The position numbers and the translations under genes were made by a program. The notes below the pieces were generated by a model. That model ran no database searches, had not been told where the DNA came from, and saw only the letters and a program-made list of their open reading frames with translations. From Tubulanus polymorphus (Eukaryota; Nemertea; Palaeonemertea; Tubulaniformes; Tubulanidae): a stretch of DNA of 64,000 nucleotides. The DNA is taken from assembly GCF_964204645.1 (NCBI RefSeq), contig NC_134030.1, forward strand, positions 4,689,855 to 4,753,854, written 5' to 3'. Within the stretch, counting starts at the first letter, position 1; each line of letters begins with the position of its first letter. Below, piece after piece: positions 24,385-41,019 of the stretch.

Positions 24385-25535
24385 GGTAGCGAATATTTGA
24401 TATTCAAAGCCACGTGTGTATATCCGTTACACCGTTAAACCGTTATATCATTTAAATGAATGTTGATATTTACTTTGGGAAATACTATGTACGGTGTCAA
24501 GTGATGTCGAGGCTTATCAACTTGGTTGAGTGTGGAAACATAGAGTTCACGTGCAATGACATGCCATTGAACTGATAAAGTCCCATAGCACACGAGCGTA
24601 CGTTAAACCACATAACATCGAGGCTTCTGATTAGATCAATGTATTTCATTTTTGTTGATACAGGTTCCTTATGGCTGTTAATCTCAGTACATTTCATTCA
24701 ATATGAACTCTAATTTATGAGTCCGTGGATCCGATTACCTTGCAAATCACATTCTTGACACGATAATCTAACATGAGAATCTAGGACAAACACGATAACG
24801 ATTAATAAGATATCTAATAAGTAATTGCCGTTTCAGATATTAGACACTTTTACATTGGTAGATTTTTCAGTAACTTGTAATAAATATAAATAGAAAGTAC
24901 CTGAAGCGTTTTAACGGGTTAATGACTGAGCCGCGTTGAACCCTAAAAACGCCCGACCGCTGCACACGAGGAATGTCATTTGGAGAATTCTACATAACTT
25001 TGAAAGGATTAAACCTTTTCAATCAATAAGCTACAATCCTTTAACGAGTTAATATATACATGAGATATGACGTTGTTTAATTGAATGTGTACACAAATTG
25101 AAAGACATTGACAAAACCAGTCGTATTCCTCGTGATCTCACGATCTAAGACGATACATCTTTGATGACATAAACTCACAAATACAATTCGGATCTTCAAC
25201 CTTTGAATCGCTACTTTCCGGGGAAATTGGAATACCGTGTTCGTGTTAACTGGATTAAAAATGGTCATTTTATAGAATTATGAATAGATTTCTTTGGAAT
25301 GAATGCTAGTGTTTCGTTGAGTCGAAGCAGTTTGTCGAAAACTCGGAATTATGTGCGTTCAAAATAGCGCTGAAGAGGTAAAACAGTCCAATCAGAACTG
25401 ATTTCATATATCAATCCCTATAGTTATTTAAAGATTCATTCCACGAACAAACTGCGTTGGGAAGTAAATTGTGAATAATTGTCTAACACCTCCGAAACAA
25501 TCCGTGAAAAACAACCGGCTAGGAAACAGCACAAC
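24385..25535. other. Divergent intergenic region, aquaporin / disordered-protein gene
   Basis: This 1.15-kb gap lies between two genes reading away from each other, so it should contain both promoters and 5' UTRs. No TATA box, repeat or conserved element was recognised. Confidence 0.4.
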
Positions 25536-26524
25536 ATGAGTCACAATAATTGCGGAATTAATTCTTATGACCAGCCATTTTTACTTCTCGGGACAAAAGT
25601 TTCGGCGTCAAACGTGACGCGAAGAATTCCTTGGGATGAGGAATTCCTGGAAACTGAGAAATCTAACGACGCTTTAGCGATAGGAAATTCCGAAACGAAT
25701 TCTCGAACGACTTCGTGCAATACCGTTAGTGACACGTTAGCCAGCGATACTCGCGGCGATTCTTCCTGGAATTCGGCGATACCCGAGACGACAAACACAG
25801 CCGGTGAGAACGAAAAGAGATTAGTTCAGGAGATAAAAGTGCGTCGATCGGACAAACAGCAAGAAAGCGTCGTGGTCGTATCCTGGCGATCTGGAGATTC
25901 CGGTAAATCAGATATACCGAACTCTAGCGAACAAAAAAGACAAACCGATTCAAAAATGGCAGACACCGCAGGAACTGGTAGCAACTCGGATTTTAGATTA
26001 GACACTGAGGACTTTTCCAATTTCAGCGACGATTCGGATACCGAAGATTTCATGCACGCGAAAACTCGACAGTCTGTTAACAAAACTTGGCAGTATCAGC
26101 CTTTCTTGGCCAGTGACACACCAACTATCTTAGAATCACCTCGTGGCTTCAAAGGAGGTAAAAAGATGGAGCGACGGGACCCGAGACTGCTCGTATCTCT
26201 CAGTACTGAACATCTATCCAGACAAGTTCCGTCAATGCTGCTCGATAGCCCGAATTCTAGCAGGCGGCATTGCTCGGACGGCCGTCGTTTCAGCGGTGGC
26301 GACATCCAAGTCCGCAGCGAGGAAAATCTCTCGCACGAATTCAGACAATTAGAACTTGACGACTTAAAAGTTCCGTCGCCAGTTAAACATTTTCGTCGAG
26401 CTTCCAACGACTACGTTCGTAACAGAAAAGCGTCGCTTACCTCGCGGAGAGATATAGAATTACCGCTTTACTCGCGCTACTTACAAAACAAATTAAATCA
26501 GAACGGTAAAATGGAAAGATTCTA
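25536..26524 (+). CDS. Uncharacterised disordered Ser-rich protein
   Basis: A single-exon frame of 329 residues starting at the ATG at 25536, with an in-frame TAA at 25476. Codon use is clearly coding: high third-position GC against AT-rich flanks. The protein is low in hydrophobics, with Ser/Thr/Asn/Glu-rich linkers, an acidic patch (FSDDSDTEDF, about residue 165) and basic Ser-containing stretches near the C-terminus (HFRRASNDY, RNRKASLTSRR) that look like basophilic kinase sites. There is no membrane segment or known domain. It may be a cytoplasmic scaffold or regulatory protein, but no function can be assigned. It is followed by a poly(A) signal. Confidence 0.7.
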
Positions 26525-26666
26525 ATGTTGGAATAATCCATAAAAAACTTAAGTAGGGATGCTATCCAAACATGTCATAGTAATGTTTTTATTATTGTTA
26601 ATATCCTACTTTGTATTGGGATCTGTTTGCAACACAACTGTTATATACTGTACGTGACCATATTTG

Positions 26667-26672
26667 AATAAA
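26667..26672 (+). terminator. AATAAA polyadenylation signal
   Basis: A canonical hexamer about 140 bp after the stop of the 25536-26524 gene and 250 bp before the next gene's ATG. It probably ends the disordered-protein transcript. Confidence 0.6.
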
Positions 26673-26711
26673 ACTAAACTATGCTCCTTACTCAACCTTC
26701 GCTTCTAGACG

Positions 26712-26920
26712 ATGATGACAGATTCAAGTAGTCCAGTTTCCTTTCATTCGTCGCAATTTATTCACCGGAACAAACAAACTTTTCCGATAGTTTACGAAGC
26801 AGCGCGCATACCGCTGCGCGTTGCTACACATCATAACATCACCGCGATATTCAACGAGCAATTAAACCAAGCGACGCTTACTGAAGCTCGGACGATCTTT
26901 GTAAAAGCTCATCACTCTTC

Positions 26921-26924
<4 letters not shown>
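26712..26924 (+). other. Possible upstream ORF of the lectin gene
   Basis: A 70-codon ATG frame whose stop overlaps the lectin start as ATGA (26921-26924). It has no domain or signal peptide. If the lectin transcript begins upstream of 26712, this uORF would limit initiation at 26921 or allow reinitiation. It may also be chance. Confidence 0.25.
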
Positions 26925-31880
<4,956 letters not shown>

Positions 31881-31944
31881 GTAACTTTCTTCACGAATTA
31901 TTAATGAGTTATACCAGTTAACGTAAAGACAAAAAGTACCTATT

Positions 31945-32072
31945 AGGTCAACTAGATTTTGTAAAAAATACGAGCTTTCGATATTAGTGCAGCGTAGCAT
32001 CATCAGCTAATACGTGACGTCATTTACCTGATGAAAGCTTGTATTTCTTGATTAAATCTAGTAACCCCCACA
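31945..32072. mobile_element. Inverted-repeat element with CTGATGA...GAAA box
   Basis: An imperfect inverted repeat of about 35-bp arms: CTAGATTTTGTAAAAAATAC with GAGCTTTC on the left, and GAAAGCTTG with ATTAAATCTAGT on the right. On the minus strand it contains CTGATGA, 20 nt, then GAAAGCTC. A related copy, also reading on minus, lies near 59880-59985. It sits in the intron just after the lectin gene's nonsense codon. Confidence 0.5.
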
Positions 32073-32295
32073 AAGTACTTCGTATCTTCCCATTTACTGA
32101 TTTGACATCAGGTTAACCTCCACAACTTGATAAATGAACAAAAATCAAATCGAAGTGTGATTTCGAGAAATAACGAAAACATCGAAAGATACATCATAAA
32201 ACTGATAGCATTCTATTATTACCAACATATTCAACATCGTCAGCTCTTGATTTTAAATCAATGATTATTCGATTATTTCGATCTTTTAGTTTTAG

Positions 32296-35200
32296 ACTGC
32301 ACGAGGCCTTGGTTTAGACTTGACAGCGGTTGCGTTCTGGTGTCACAAACGGTTGTTGAAAACGTGTTTGAAGCGAAGGAATTGTGTTTAGATCTCGGTG
32401 GTACGAGTCTCCTAAGTTTAGACACTGCCTTGGCCAATTTGAACTCCATTAGCCAGACTATTAACATGGTAATTAAACGCCCTGTTTAATGTTAGACTGG
32501 TCAATTTGCATAATGGGGCTTCTTCAGTTTCATCTTGTTCCTATTTCTACAGGTGCCTATATTCTATCGCCTATTTCAAGATACAAATCGTCGTTTTTTT
32601 CTTGGCGATTACGACGTCAGCAGAACAAATACATACACAACTACGGACGGAAGATGGACGGTTGGTGTACCGAATCAGAAAAGGGGCGGAAATATGAGCG
32701 TAATGTTTTTAATCGGAAAATCCACTCTCGGAAGAATCGCAGAAGTTTCCGAGACTCTCGGTCGCTTTCTGTGTTACAAACCTGAGGAAATAGGTAATTT
32801 GTCAATTAAACGATGCCTAAACTGTTTCCAAATTATGAGTGCGTGTTTCATATTTCAAAATTATAGATTTTATCGGCTGTTTGAATGCGAGCATGATCGG
32901 CGCAAATTACACCACGTACGACACGTTCATTGACTCGAAAATGACGGTTCTAAAATGCGTGAAGTTTTGCGAAGGTTTGTCCGGAGAATTAGCGGTGCTT
33001 AAGCATGCAGTGTGCCAGTGCATCCGGTCTTCGCTCGTGAACGGATTTCTACCGAGAATCTATTGCAGCAACTCTTGCCCGGGACATCCGCTTCAATCGT
33101 GTGGAAATGAAACTATCTACGCAGTTTACAATACAAGTTAACAGAATTCCACTGAATTTCTATTATTTAAAAACATGAATTAATTACAAGATTATCTATT
33201 AAGTGATTATATTTCAGGTGTCTACATGGATGAAGTGGGTAGTTGTTTGGATTTGTCAAATCAAGGAATAAGGCACAACGGCTTCTACAGCATTAATCAA
33301 ACTCGTCGATACTGTACATTTGCGGGTGAAATTTCTTTTCATTTTCGATAAACATGAAGGTATTATAAGAATTTTCTAGGTTAAGACATGAAGTAATTCT
33401 TTTTTTGTTTGAAGATAATTCTAGTGAGAGTTGTGCTGAAACGCGAGGATTTTCCTGGAAGCGATCTTGTTATAAATTCGATGCAAAAGGAACCGATGAT
33501 TGTACATCAGCTGGTTATTACCTCAGCAGTGTGACGTCACCGGACGAGTTGGGATTTATTACTGACTTCATCAAAGGTATACGAAGCCCTGAAGGTGACA
33601 TTGTGAAAAATCTTTCGGACGAAAAACTTTTCGTTCCCACGAAAAACATTCTAACGTATTATTGAGTTCTCACGAAAAAACTATTTTCACCATGTCGCCT
33701 CCAAGGTTCGTAAAGGTATTCACGTTTGTATCATCGTCTGCATGCATCAAGATTGAATAACGTAATTTGAATATTACATATTAATTTTCTGTATATTTAC
33801 AGGTGACACGACTATGGGTACTGTAGACACCTGGCTACTAGGATTCACTAATCCAAATCGGACTGAATCAATGGGCACATTCGTCGATGGAAATTTGTTT
33901 CTCGGTTCGCCCTGCGCGTCTTTCCATTCAAACTCCTCTCTATTATGTCTGAAGAAGAGAATGTCGAAAAATTTCATTTACGAGTACGTTTGCGAACCTT
34001 GTGAAAACGGCGTTAAAGTGGAAAACATTATATGTAAAAGACCTTCAGGTATATGTTAGCATTTTAGTAATGAATGACTTTTCTAAGAATTTACCGCTTA
34101 AGTTCTATTCCATTTTAATGATAGATTACATTGGCTGTTACAATCTGAGTGATCCTAGCGCTATCGACTTAGCAGTGTTTGCCTACAGTTTTATGACGTT
34201 AACTCTCTGCCGACAAATATGTTTCGGCAGACTGAAGCATTTTGCAGTTGTTTCTCAGGGAAACTGTTCTTGTCTCGACGACTATGGGATTATCAGTGGT
34301 ATGAATAAATTACCTGACAGATTCTGTAATCGTTCTTGTCCCGGGCTTTTAGAACAGTCATGCGGCGGAGACGGTACGGTGTCCACTGTGCTTCAGACTA
34401 ACGGTACGCGCAACACATTCATTGGAAACTCGATTTCTTAAATCAAGCCCTCAGGGAAGTTGCGTATTATTTATAAACAACAATTTTCAGATGAAACTGC
34501 TGCAGCGCCCAACTGTTCAGTTCTGTACAATAACTATATCCATCTGAACGCCACCTATCGAGTGGGCCAACCCCCGAAAATAACTAGATGTGGATCTACG
34601 GGTGAGAAATTTATCATTTTCATGAAATTCTACAGCTTAAACCACTTCACACGGGCCGGTCATATTGTTTGAATATATTCTTAGACGAATCTTTTTGTCC
34701 GGATGGTTGGTACGGTAACGATCGAATTTGCTACTTCTTCCACGAAATTCCAAAGAATACAACCGACGCTGAACGTATATGCCAACATTTCGGAGGAACG
34801 CTAGCAATGCCAAGGATTCCTAAACAATGGGCCTTTCTAAGGACGATAATAACCGATACGCCATATTTGCGAAACGTCCCGCTGTGGTGTTTAGGCTTCG
34901 TCGATCCTTACAACTATGGGCAGTTGATAGGCGTCGACGGTTCGTACGTCTTGCAGGAAATAATGATAGACCCTAACACTAGGGGGCACTGGGTGTGCAT
35001 TGACGTCTGGATGAATTCGACGAACTATACGACCAGCCAAACAGCGTCGTTTATTTGTCAGAAGCCATCAAGTAAGTACTAAATACGAATTTAGATATGT
35101 ATGTAATATTTTCTATCAAAATATTTATATATTATCATTGAAAAGTAAACTCAGTTTCTAGAGGTGCAAGACAAATTCCTACTTCGCATAATTTTAGGTA

Positions 35201-36998
35201 CCCGCGGTTGTGCTAAAATACCATCTGGTCCCGTTGATACTTACATCCTGAATACGTCTGTGACGTTGTGTATTGAATATTGCCGTACATTGAATTTATC
35301 ATCGGAAGTCTACGTCACTGATACCGGATGTTCGTGTAAGCGAATGAACCCAGATATTACACCGTGCCCAACACCGCTGAGTGAATGCCCGGGCACCTAC
35401 GCCGGACGACAAATATGTGGAGCAAATAAACTGGCGGTTATTCGTGACATCAGTTAGTATACTAAACTTGAAATTCTAATTGAATCAGAAAATACAATGT
35501 ATATTTCTAAGAGTGATGCAGGACTTCTGATTTTTGTAATTACTCAATCGTTATCTCTTCTATTCCGATTTTAGGTAAATACCCGATAGCACCGTCCTGC
35601 AGTCTGCACACAATCTATAAGATTGCAGATAAGGTTAAGAACGTCACCGTACGCATCAATGATCGTATTTTATATGTAAATTGCGAAGATACGACTGGTA
35701 AGTCTATACACCTTTTGTCATTCCATTCGTCTTATACCATGTATAAAGTGCGTATTATTTCAGGCGTTTGCGAGAATCAGTTGGGATCTTATGAAAATGG
35801 CCATATTCAACTGAAATCCCCATATTTGATTATTGGATTAATCGGAAAAGGTAACATGAATGTCGTTGTGTGAACAAAAAAAACTTGCAGATAGGCCTAC
35901 ATATATTCAGAAACATTTATTGATTTGTTTTTCGATCGCCCATTCTCCATTCTATTTGGGACTCATTCCTTTTTTGTAAATTGTAGCTTTCTTCGATGGA
36001 GACATCGCGGAAGAAACGGCTGATTTTACATTCGCCGTGGATATTCAGACGGACGGCCAGTGGCTACCCGCGTCACAGGCTGGCCGGCAATCTACAACTT
36101 TTACCATGGTGATAATTACATGTACTCTACAGTGAAATTTACTTTTGGAGTCTTTCTAATAACCGAACAAATTTAAGCTTCAAATACAAATCATGATGTA
36201 ACTTTCTGCCGTTCTTAGTTCACATCCGTCATTTCTTTTCAGCCAAGAAGAAATGTCACGAAGCATTTCTGGTTCAGCGCGCAATACAACACTTCAATGT
36301 TACAGATCAGGCCGATTGGTAACGTTAGCATGGTGCTTAAACATCAAATGTCGTTTTATGGAATGGGCTGCATTAAACAGTTGAACGGTGACAATCATTC
36401 GAATTTTTCTCTTAAACTTTTCCTCAAAACCCTATGATCACATTTTGATGATTCGATAACCACTGCCCGATATAATTATACAAGACATCGCTTTTTAGTA
36501 ACAAATGGATACATGGTTCAGCGTGAAGGCTGCTTTGTTGACCAGCCTCCATTTGAATCTCAGATGGTGACAGTTGAAAACCTGCAATCGTGTCTGGAAC
36601 AATGTCAACTTTTAGGATATCCATACATTTCTTATAGAGGTAGTCATTATTTCCTATTGCATACTACAGCAACATCTCTAAGGCCAGCGTATATTTTCCG
36701 TCGCGTATAACAACAATCGTGTTCTGTTTTACTGGTTTCACGTACATGCTGAAATACATTTGCAGAGAATTCCGAAGGTATAAGATGCGCTTGCGTAATT
36801 GAATTTGGTAAATACGGTCGTTTGAGCGATTCTGCCTGCAGCGGACATTGTCCGAGCACTGATTTCTGCCCACCGGGTAGTCAAGTTTACACCGCGTTTC
36901 ATCTACCGGGTAAGTATATTATTTTAGTCGGTGCTGGTGACTCCATCTACTTAGATTACGATCATAATATCTTATTTTTGATTAAGAATATGATTTAA
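32296..36998 (+). CDS. C-type lectin / WSC repeat protein, 3' half
   Basis: Exons read by phase: 32296-32468, 32553-32793 (lectin 2: CTRPWFRLDSGC); 32867-33136 (WSC 2: DFIGCLNAS ... CSNSCPG); 33218-33325 (cysteine module); 33415-33576, 33803-34048 (lectin 3); 34125-34403 (WSC 3: DYIGCYNLS ... CNRSCPG); 34491-34601 (module); 34685-35071 (lectin 4 in one exon, SFCPDGWYGNDRICYFF); 35198-35452 (WSC 4); 35575-35698 (module); 35764-35850, 35987-36108, 36243-36387 (discoidin/F5-8C-like: GVCENQLGSYENG to FYGMGC); 36499-36639 and 36766-36998 (WSC 5: CLEQCQLLGYPY, CSGHCPSTDFC). Most borders are phase 1, ideal for module duplication. Reading through the last donor-like site at 36909 gives a stop at 36996-36998; an unseen further exon is possible. 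There is no signal peptide here, so this is likely the continuation of 26921-31880. Lectins 2-4 also lack the classic calcium motifs. Confidence 0.75.
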
Positions 36999-37196
36999 TC
37001 ATGTACATCATGGAAGGCAGTTGTGCATTTTTTGTACCGTAAGTATATATTTTGTTTACTATGTCTCGCAGAAGTATCTTTAATACGAAATATTCTGATG
37101 TAGTGATGTTTAGGATATAGCCATTATAATAACCAGTCAAAGCCAGCCGGTAGGTATTTCATCAGTCATGTTTTTTGGTATACTAAGGTTTGATAT

Positions 37197-38171
37197 TCAC
37201 CATTTTCGCGTACCACCGCATACGAATATTGACCTAAGATCATTTCTAAAGCGTTTTCCACCTCCGACGCAGTACAACAAAAAGTTAATACCGTGGTTCA
37301 CGTACAACATGTCATGCAAAATCTTTTCGATGGTGCCGTGGAACGTAAATGTTGCGCAGTTGGTCCTTTTAAGTTTAGGGTATATCGAATTGTAGACGAG
37401 TTTGATAGTGAACGGACTGACTAGAATCGTGAAAGTTATAGACACTAATAGCAGCGTCCTTGTTATTTGCGTTTCACTGAAACTGTCTTTGCCCTTAGCG
37501 CCCAGGTGTCCGTCGCTGGTTCGTCGTTTCCTGATACTTGCGATGATCAACACGTTACACATGAAGACGATCGCGCACGGTCCGACCGTATCAAACGCTA
37601 GTTTGACGACGGTGTCGACAAAGCGCACCGTAGCGGTAAACAGCTCGGAGCCGATGCACGTGTTCCAACCGGATAACACGTCGATTCCAGTCGTGAATAC
37701 GAAAAAATAATGAAAGAACCGCGCCACCATGACTCCGTATAAAACCACCACTGAAATCTTGACATTGCGCATTCTGCATATTCGCATCGCTTTCAGCGGA
37801 AAAAGAGTCGCAATACTCCGCTCTATCGTCATGAAAGCTACTAACCACGCGGCCGTCGTGACGCCAAAACTGCCCAGAAATACACCCAGCTGACAGTAAA
37901 ACGGGTGCGTATTAGTGTCGTGAATACGCGCCGCCCACAGATAGTTGTGCAGGTACGACAGAAGTGGAATATTGTCGACGAAAGCAAGATTCGCCATCAG
38001 GAAACAGATCGAACTCGCGCGATTCTTCTTCATAGTCATCACAGCCAGCGCCAGACAGTTACCGATAATACTAGGCACGACAAGCCCCATACGAATGTGC
38101 ATGATGATGCCTTGGACATTGTCACAGTTAAGCCGACTACTTTTCCCGGTTGTGGTGTTCGGATGCAACAT
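37197..38171 (-). CDS. Rhodopsin-class GPCR, single exon
   Basis: A seven-helix receptor of 324 residues from the ATG at 38171, with sequon NTTTG near the N-terminus. The open frame extends to 38282 without another ATG, so a longer spliced start is possible. Class A marks: TM1 VVPSIIGNCLALAV with the conserved Asn; TM2 ANLAFVDN; a Cys before TM3 (CQLGVFLG); ERS in place of D/ERY (TIERSIATLFPLK); basic third loop (RKRRTSDG); TM7 VNHGINFLLYC, an altered NPxxY. The tail is short and basic. It is unrelated at close range to the duplicated GPCR pair. It resembles orphan peptide-receptor-like GPCRs; the ligand is unknown. Its 3' end is 200 bp from the end of the lectin gene, tail to tail. Confidence 0.85.
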   Translation of the reverse strand: MLHPNTTTGKSSRLNCDNVQGIIMHIRMGLVVPSIIGNCLALAVMTMKKNRASSICFLMANLAFVDNIPLLSYLHNYLWAARIHDTNTHPFYCQLGVFLGSFGVTTAAWLVAFMTIERSIATLFPLKAMRICRMRNVKISVVVLYGVMVARFFHYFFVFTTGIDVLSGWNTCIGSELFTATVRFVDTVVKLAFDTVGPCAIVFMCNVLIIASIRKRRTSDGHLGAKGKDSFSETQITRTLLLVSITFTILVSPFTIKLVYNSIYPKLKRTNCATFTFHGTIEKILHDMLYVNHGINFLLYCVGGGKRFRNDLRSIFVCGGTRKW

Positions 38172-39071
38172 CCTCTTTTTCAAATCCCGCGCGAATGAAG
38201 GTGGAAGATCACTCTCAGTGTAACTGAGAATGCGAACACGTTCTAATATCGGCGCATATTTACCCGTGAACGCCTCGAGCAACGGAGCTCAATAATTGCA
38301 GTCATTTTCGCAATATCGAAAATCATTGAGAACAAAATTATTGCCATCTTCTAAAACGACGTATAAATAAGTACCAGCCAGTTTTACGACGTAAAACGTC
38401 AATCCAACCGGGTACGAAAAAATTATCATTACATGTTACTTTAGAAAACTTCCGCGGGGAAGAAATCTGTACACAAGTGAAAATCAGGATCGATAACAAG
38501 GTGCTTTACCATCGTGTTGGAACCTAAGTAGCACTATTCATATAACATTTTCACTTTAAGTTCAGTAAAATGACAAAGCTTTACTGACCGTAGGAAAAGT
38601 GGTGGCGCAGCCGAAGTTTATTCCTAATAAAACACATTACCTATGCTTTTCTTTTCTTTTTAATGAATATGTGGAACTTTGTCCTTTCGTTTTTTTTAAG
38701 TATCCTTCAGATATGTATAGGTAGTAAGAGATCTAGGTCATTTCAAACGGGTTAACTTTTTAATGATTGCTTCGTACTGAAAAGACCAAAATATTCAAAC
38801 TCGTAATAATTTTCATAATTGACCGTGTATATACCAGAGTATAGATATACTCGCTGGTAAATCTGATAGGCCTACACGCTGGATTTGTAGATATTAATCC
38901 CTGCAGCTCTGTGTGATATATGGATTAACAATTCCAGTCTAATTAAAATCCGCACCGATGGTTTTGCAGCAGTGTTCTGGTATAAATAAAAGTTTGAATT
39001 TCCTCACGGAAATGCGCTTATAGTTAGGGACAGACCTCCGTTTGAATAACTCGTTGGCCTATGATGATATA
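38172..39071. other. Divergent intergenic region, GPCR / pantothenate kinase
   Basis: A 0.9-kb gap between genes reading away from each other; it should hold both promoters. No repeat or recognised regulatory motif was seen. Confidence 0.35.
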
Positions 39072-41019
39072 ATGCGATGCAGTCAAGATATGTCAGGAGA
39101 AAGTGAATTATTTTGTCCTGAATCGGTGGAGTGGCCAGGACTGCGTGTTCCGTGCGGATCTATAGTAGTGGCGATAGACATAGGTAAGTGATAAAAACGT
39201 CAACACTTAGAAAAATTTGCTCAAAATATACCCGAGGTTCGTCTTAAATCGACAAAAATGCAAGCGAAGATTTAGGGGAACTTGGCGGCGAGATACGACG
39301 ATATTGATACTAGCCATCGTATTGAAAGAATATTTTCCAGGGAAAATCAACAATTTTTTTCCTCTAAATCTTAGGATGTAGTCTCATAAAGCTATGCCAT
39401 TTAGTGGACGATTTGTGTACTGGTAAAAACGCAGCGGCGGACCTGCAAGAACCGTGTATACATTGTGAAAAGGTATCGTACATATTTCATTTACGAATAG
39501 ATTCTTGAATATCAACATATGGTATCAAAGAATTCATTCAATTTTTAGCAAGAAATCGGGTCAAACGTTCGAATGAATTTCATCAGTTTGAAAAACTCCG
39601 ACATCGAAAAATGCATGCAGTATATAAAACAGTTGATGGAAACGACAAGAAAAAAACCAGTGATAATCGGGCTCGGAGTTGGCACGTTAAAACACAGAGA
39701 ACGAATCAAATCTGAACTACGAGTCGAGTAAGAAAACCTCGGAATAACCTCGCAATAATCTATTGCGTTACGAATAATTATACATGCTAATTCATATTCA
39801 TTAGGCTTCAGGAAAGCGATGAATTCAAATGCTTCGCGAAAGCATTTCACAGCATCTTGGAAAATCAACAGTTGGCGGCATCGTTTGTGCTGCCTTCCGT
39901 TGATCCTGTAATCGACCACAGACAGTTCGGTCTGGCTCAACCAACTCCGGATAACTCTCAAACGAACGACGATCAAGCGGATGAAATATTTCCTGCCATA
40001 TTATGCGTATTGGGCTCCACGGCTAACTTTCTCAAAGTATGTCCTATACGTGTATACGTTGAAAAAAAATAACCGTCAATTTCCTTGTTATTCCAGTCCC
40101 CCGCAAAATTACATTTTTCATCCAGATTGACGCCGATGGAAGTTACACATATCTACACAACGTGAAACGGTGCGGTGTATTTTTCTATTCACTAGGCAAA
40201 ATACTAACTGGTTGTGAGGTTAGTTAATTCAAAATTCGTGACGTGTCACATTGCAAAGTATGACGTCATTGCTCATAATTTTCAGACCTATGAAGAGTTG
40301 ATGTCGCTGACGCGTGAAGGACACGCCCCTAATTTAACAATCTGCTTGGACGAAATACTGACGGAAAAATACGGCGATGTTGATGGTGTTAGATTGAGCA
40401 AATCGCTTCAAAGTCTCGATTTCCGGGCAGAAACGTTGCCTTTCGGTCGGCTGATAAAAGATGGTCAGTTTCAACAGGTTATTCCCATAAACAAGAAACT
40501 CGATGACGCTGCTATGCACTATAATCGCGAAAGCTTGTACTTCAAATAAATCTAGTTAACTTTCAAAGGTCTACTTAAAAAGAAACTTTTCTCGCAAAAG
40601 GCCGCTTTATTGATGGCGCATGGGTCTCCTTCGTCTGAAATTTATCATATTGTAGATTCATTGAAACCAACTAGAGAAGATATGGCCAGGGCTTTACTTC
40701 ATACAGTTGCTGACGGTGTTATGGACGTAGCTGTGTTGCTCGCGAAGGAAACACGACTACGCCGGGTGTACTTCGCCGGATCTTTCCTTCGCGAAAATTT
40801 TCCCGCACGAGATTACCTTTCGCAAATGCCATACGCATCTATGGTGAGACCGTACACAGATCGAAACTTTCGCAAATGAGTTTAATTGTGGACTTTCTTT
40901 TTCACTAAATGGGTTTTCTTACATTTCAGAATCGTTGGATGGTTAATGCCCGGTTTTTACGCCATGATGGTTATATTGGGGTGATGGGAGCCGTTTTGAA
41001 TTGCGTAGGAAGTCAATGA
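39072..41019 (+). CDS. Divergent pantothenate kinase (Fumble family)
   Basis: Eight exons give 418 residues: 39072-39183, 39375-39472, 39549-39727, 39805-40036, 40126-40218, 40286-40463, 40569-40843, 40930-41019, all with GT/AG borders and matching phase. Eukaryotic PanK phosphorylates pantothenate, the first step of CoA synthesis. Family marks: IVVAIDIGCSLIKL aligns with the N-terminal phosphate loop; FPAILCVLGSTANFL with the central strand; LGKILTGCETYEELM; EDMARALLHTVADGVMDVAVL; VYFAGSFLREN; and FLRHDGYIGVMGAVL at the end. Departures: the first loop has Cys-Ser where DIGGT is usual, and the glycine-rich GTSLGGGTF stretch is replaced by RCGVFFYS. It may be a weak enzyme or a pseudokinase. 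Donor choice at 40463 rests on phase continuity. Confidence 0.82.

Noticed and set aside
25565-26407. Minus-strand and shifted frames across the disordered-protein gene
   Set aside because: Shadows of a Ser-rich coding exon in other frames.
37402-38223. Plus-strand frames opposite the GPCR
   Set aside because: Antisense shadows of the GPCR coding exon; no domain and no splice logic.
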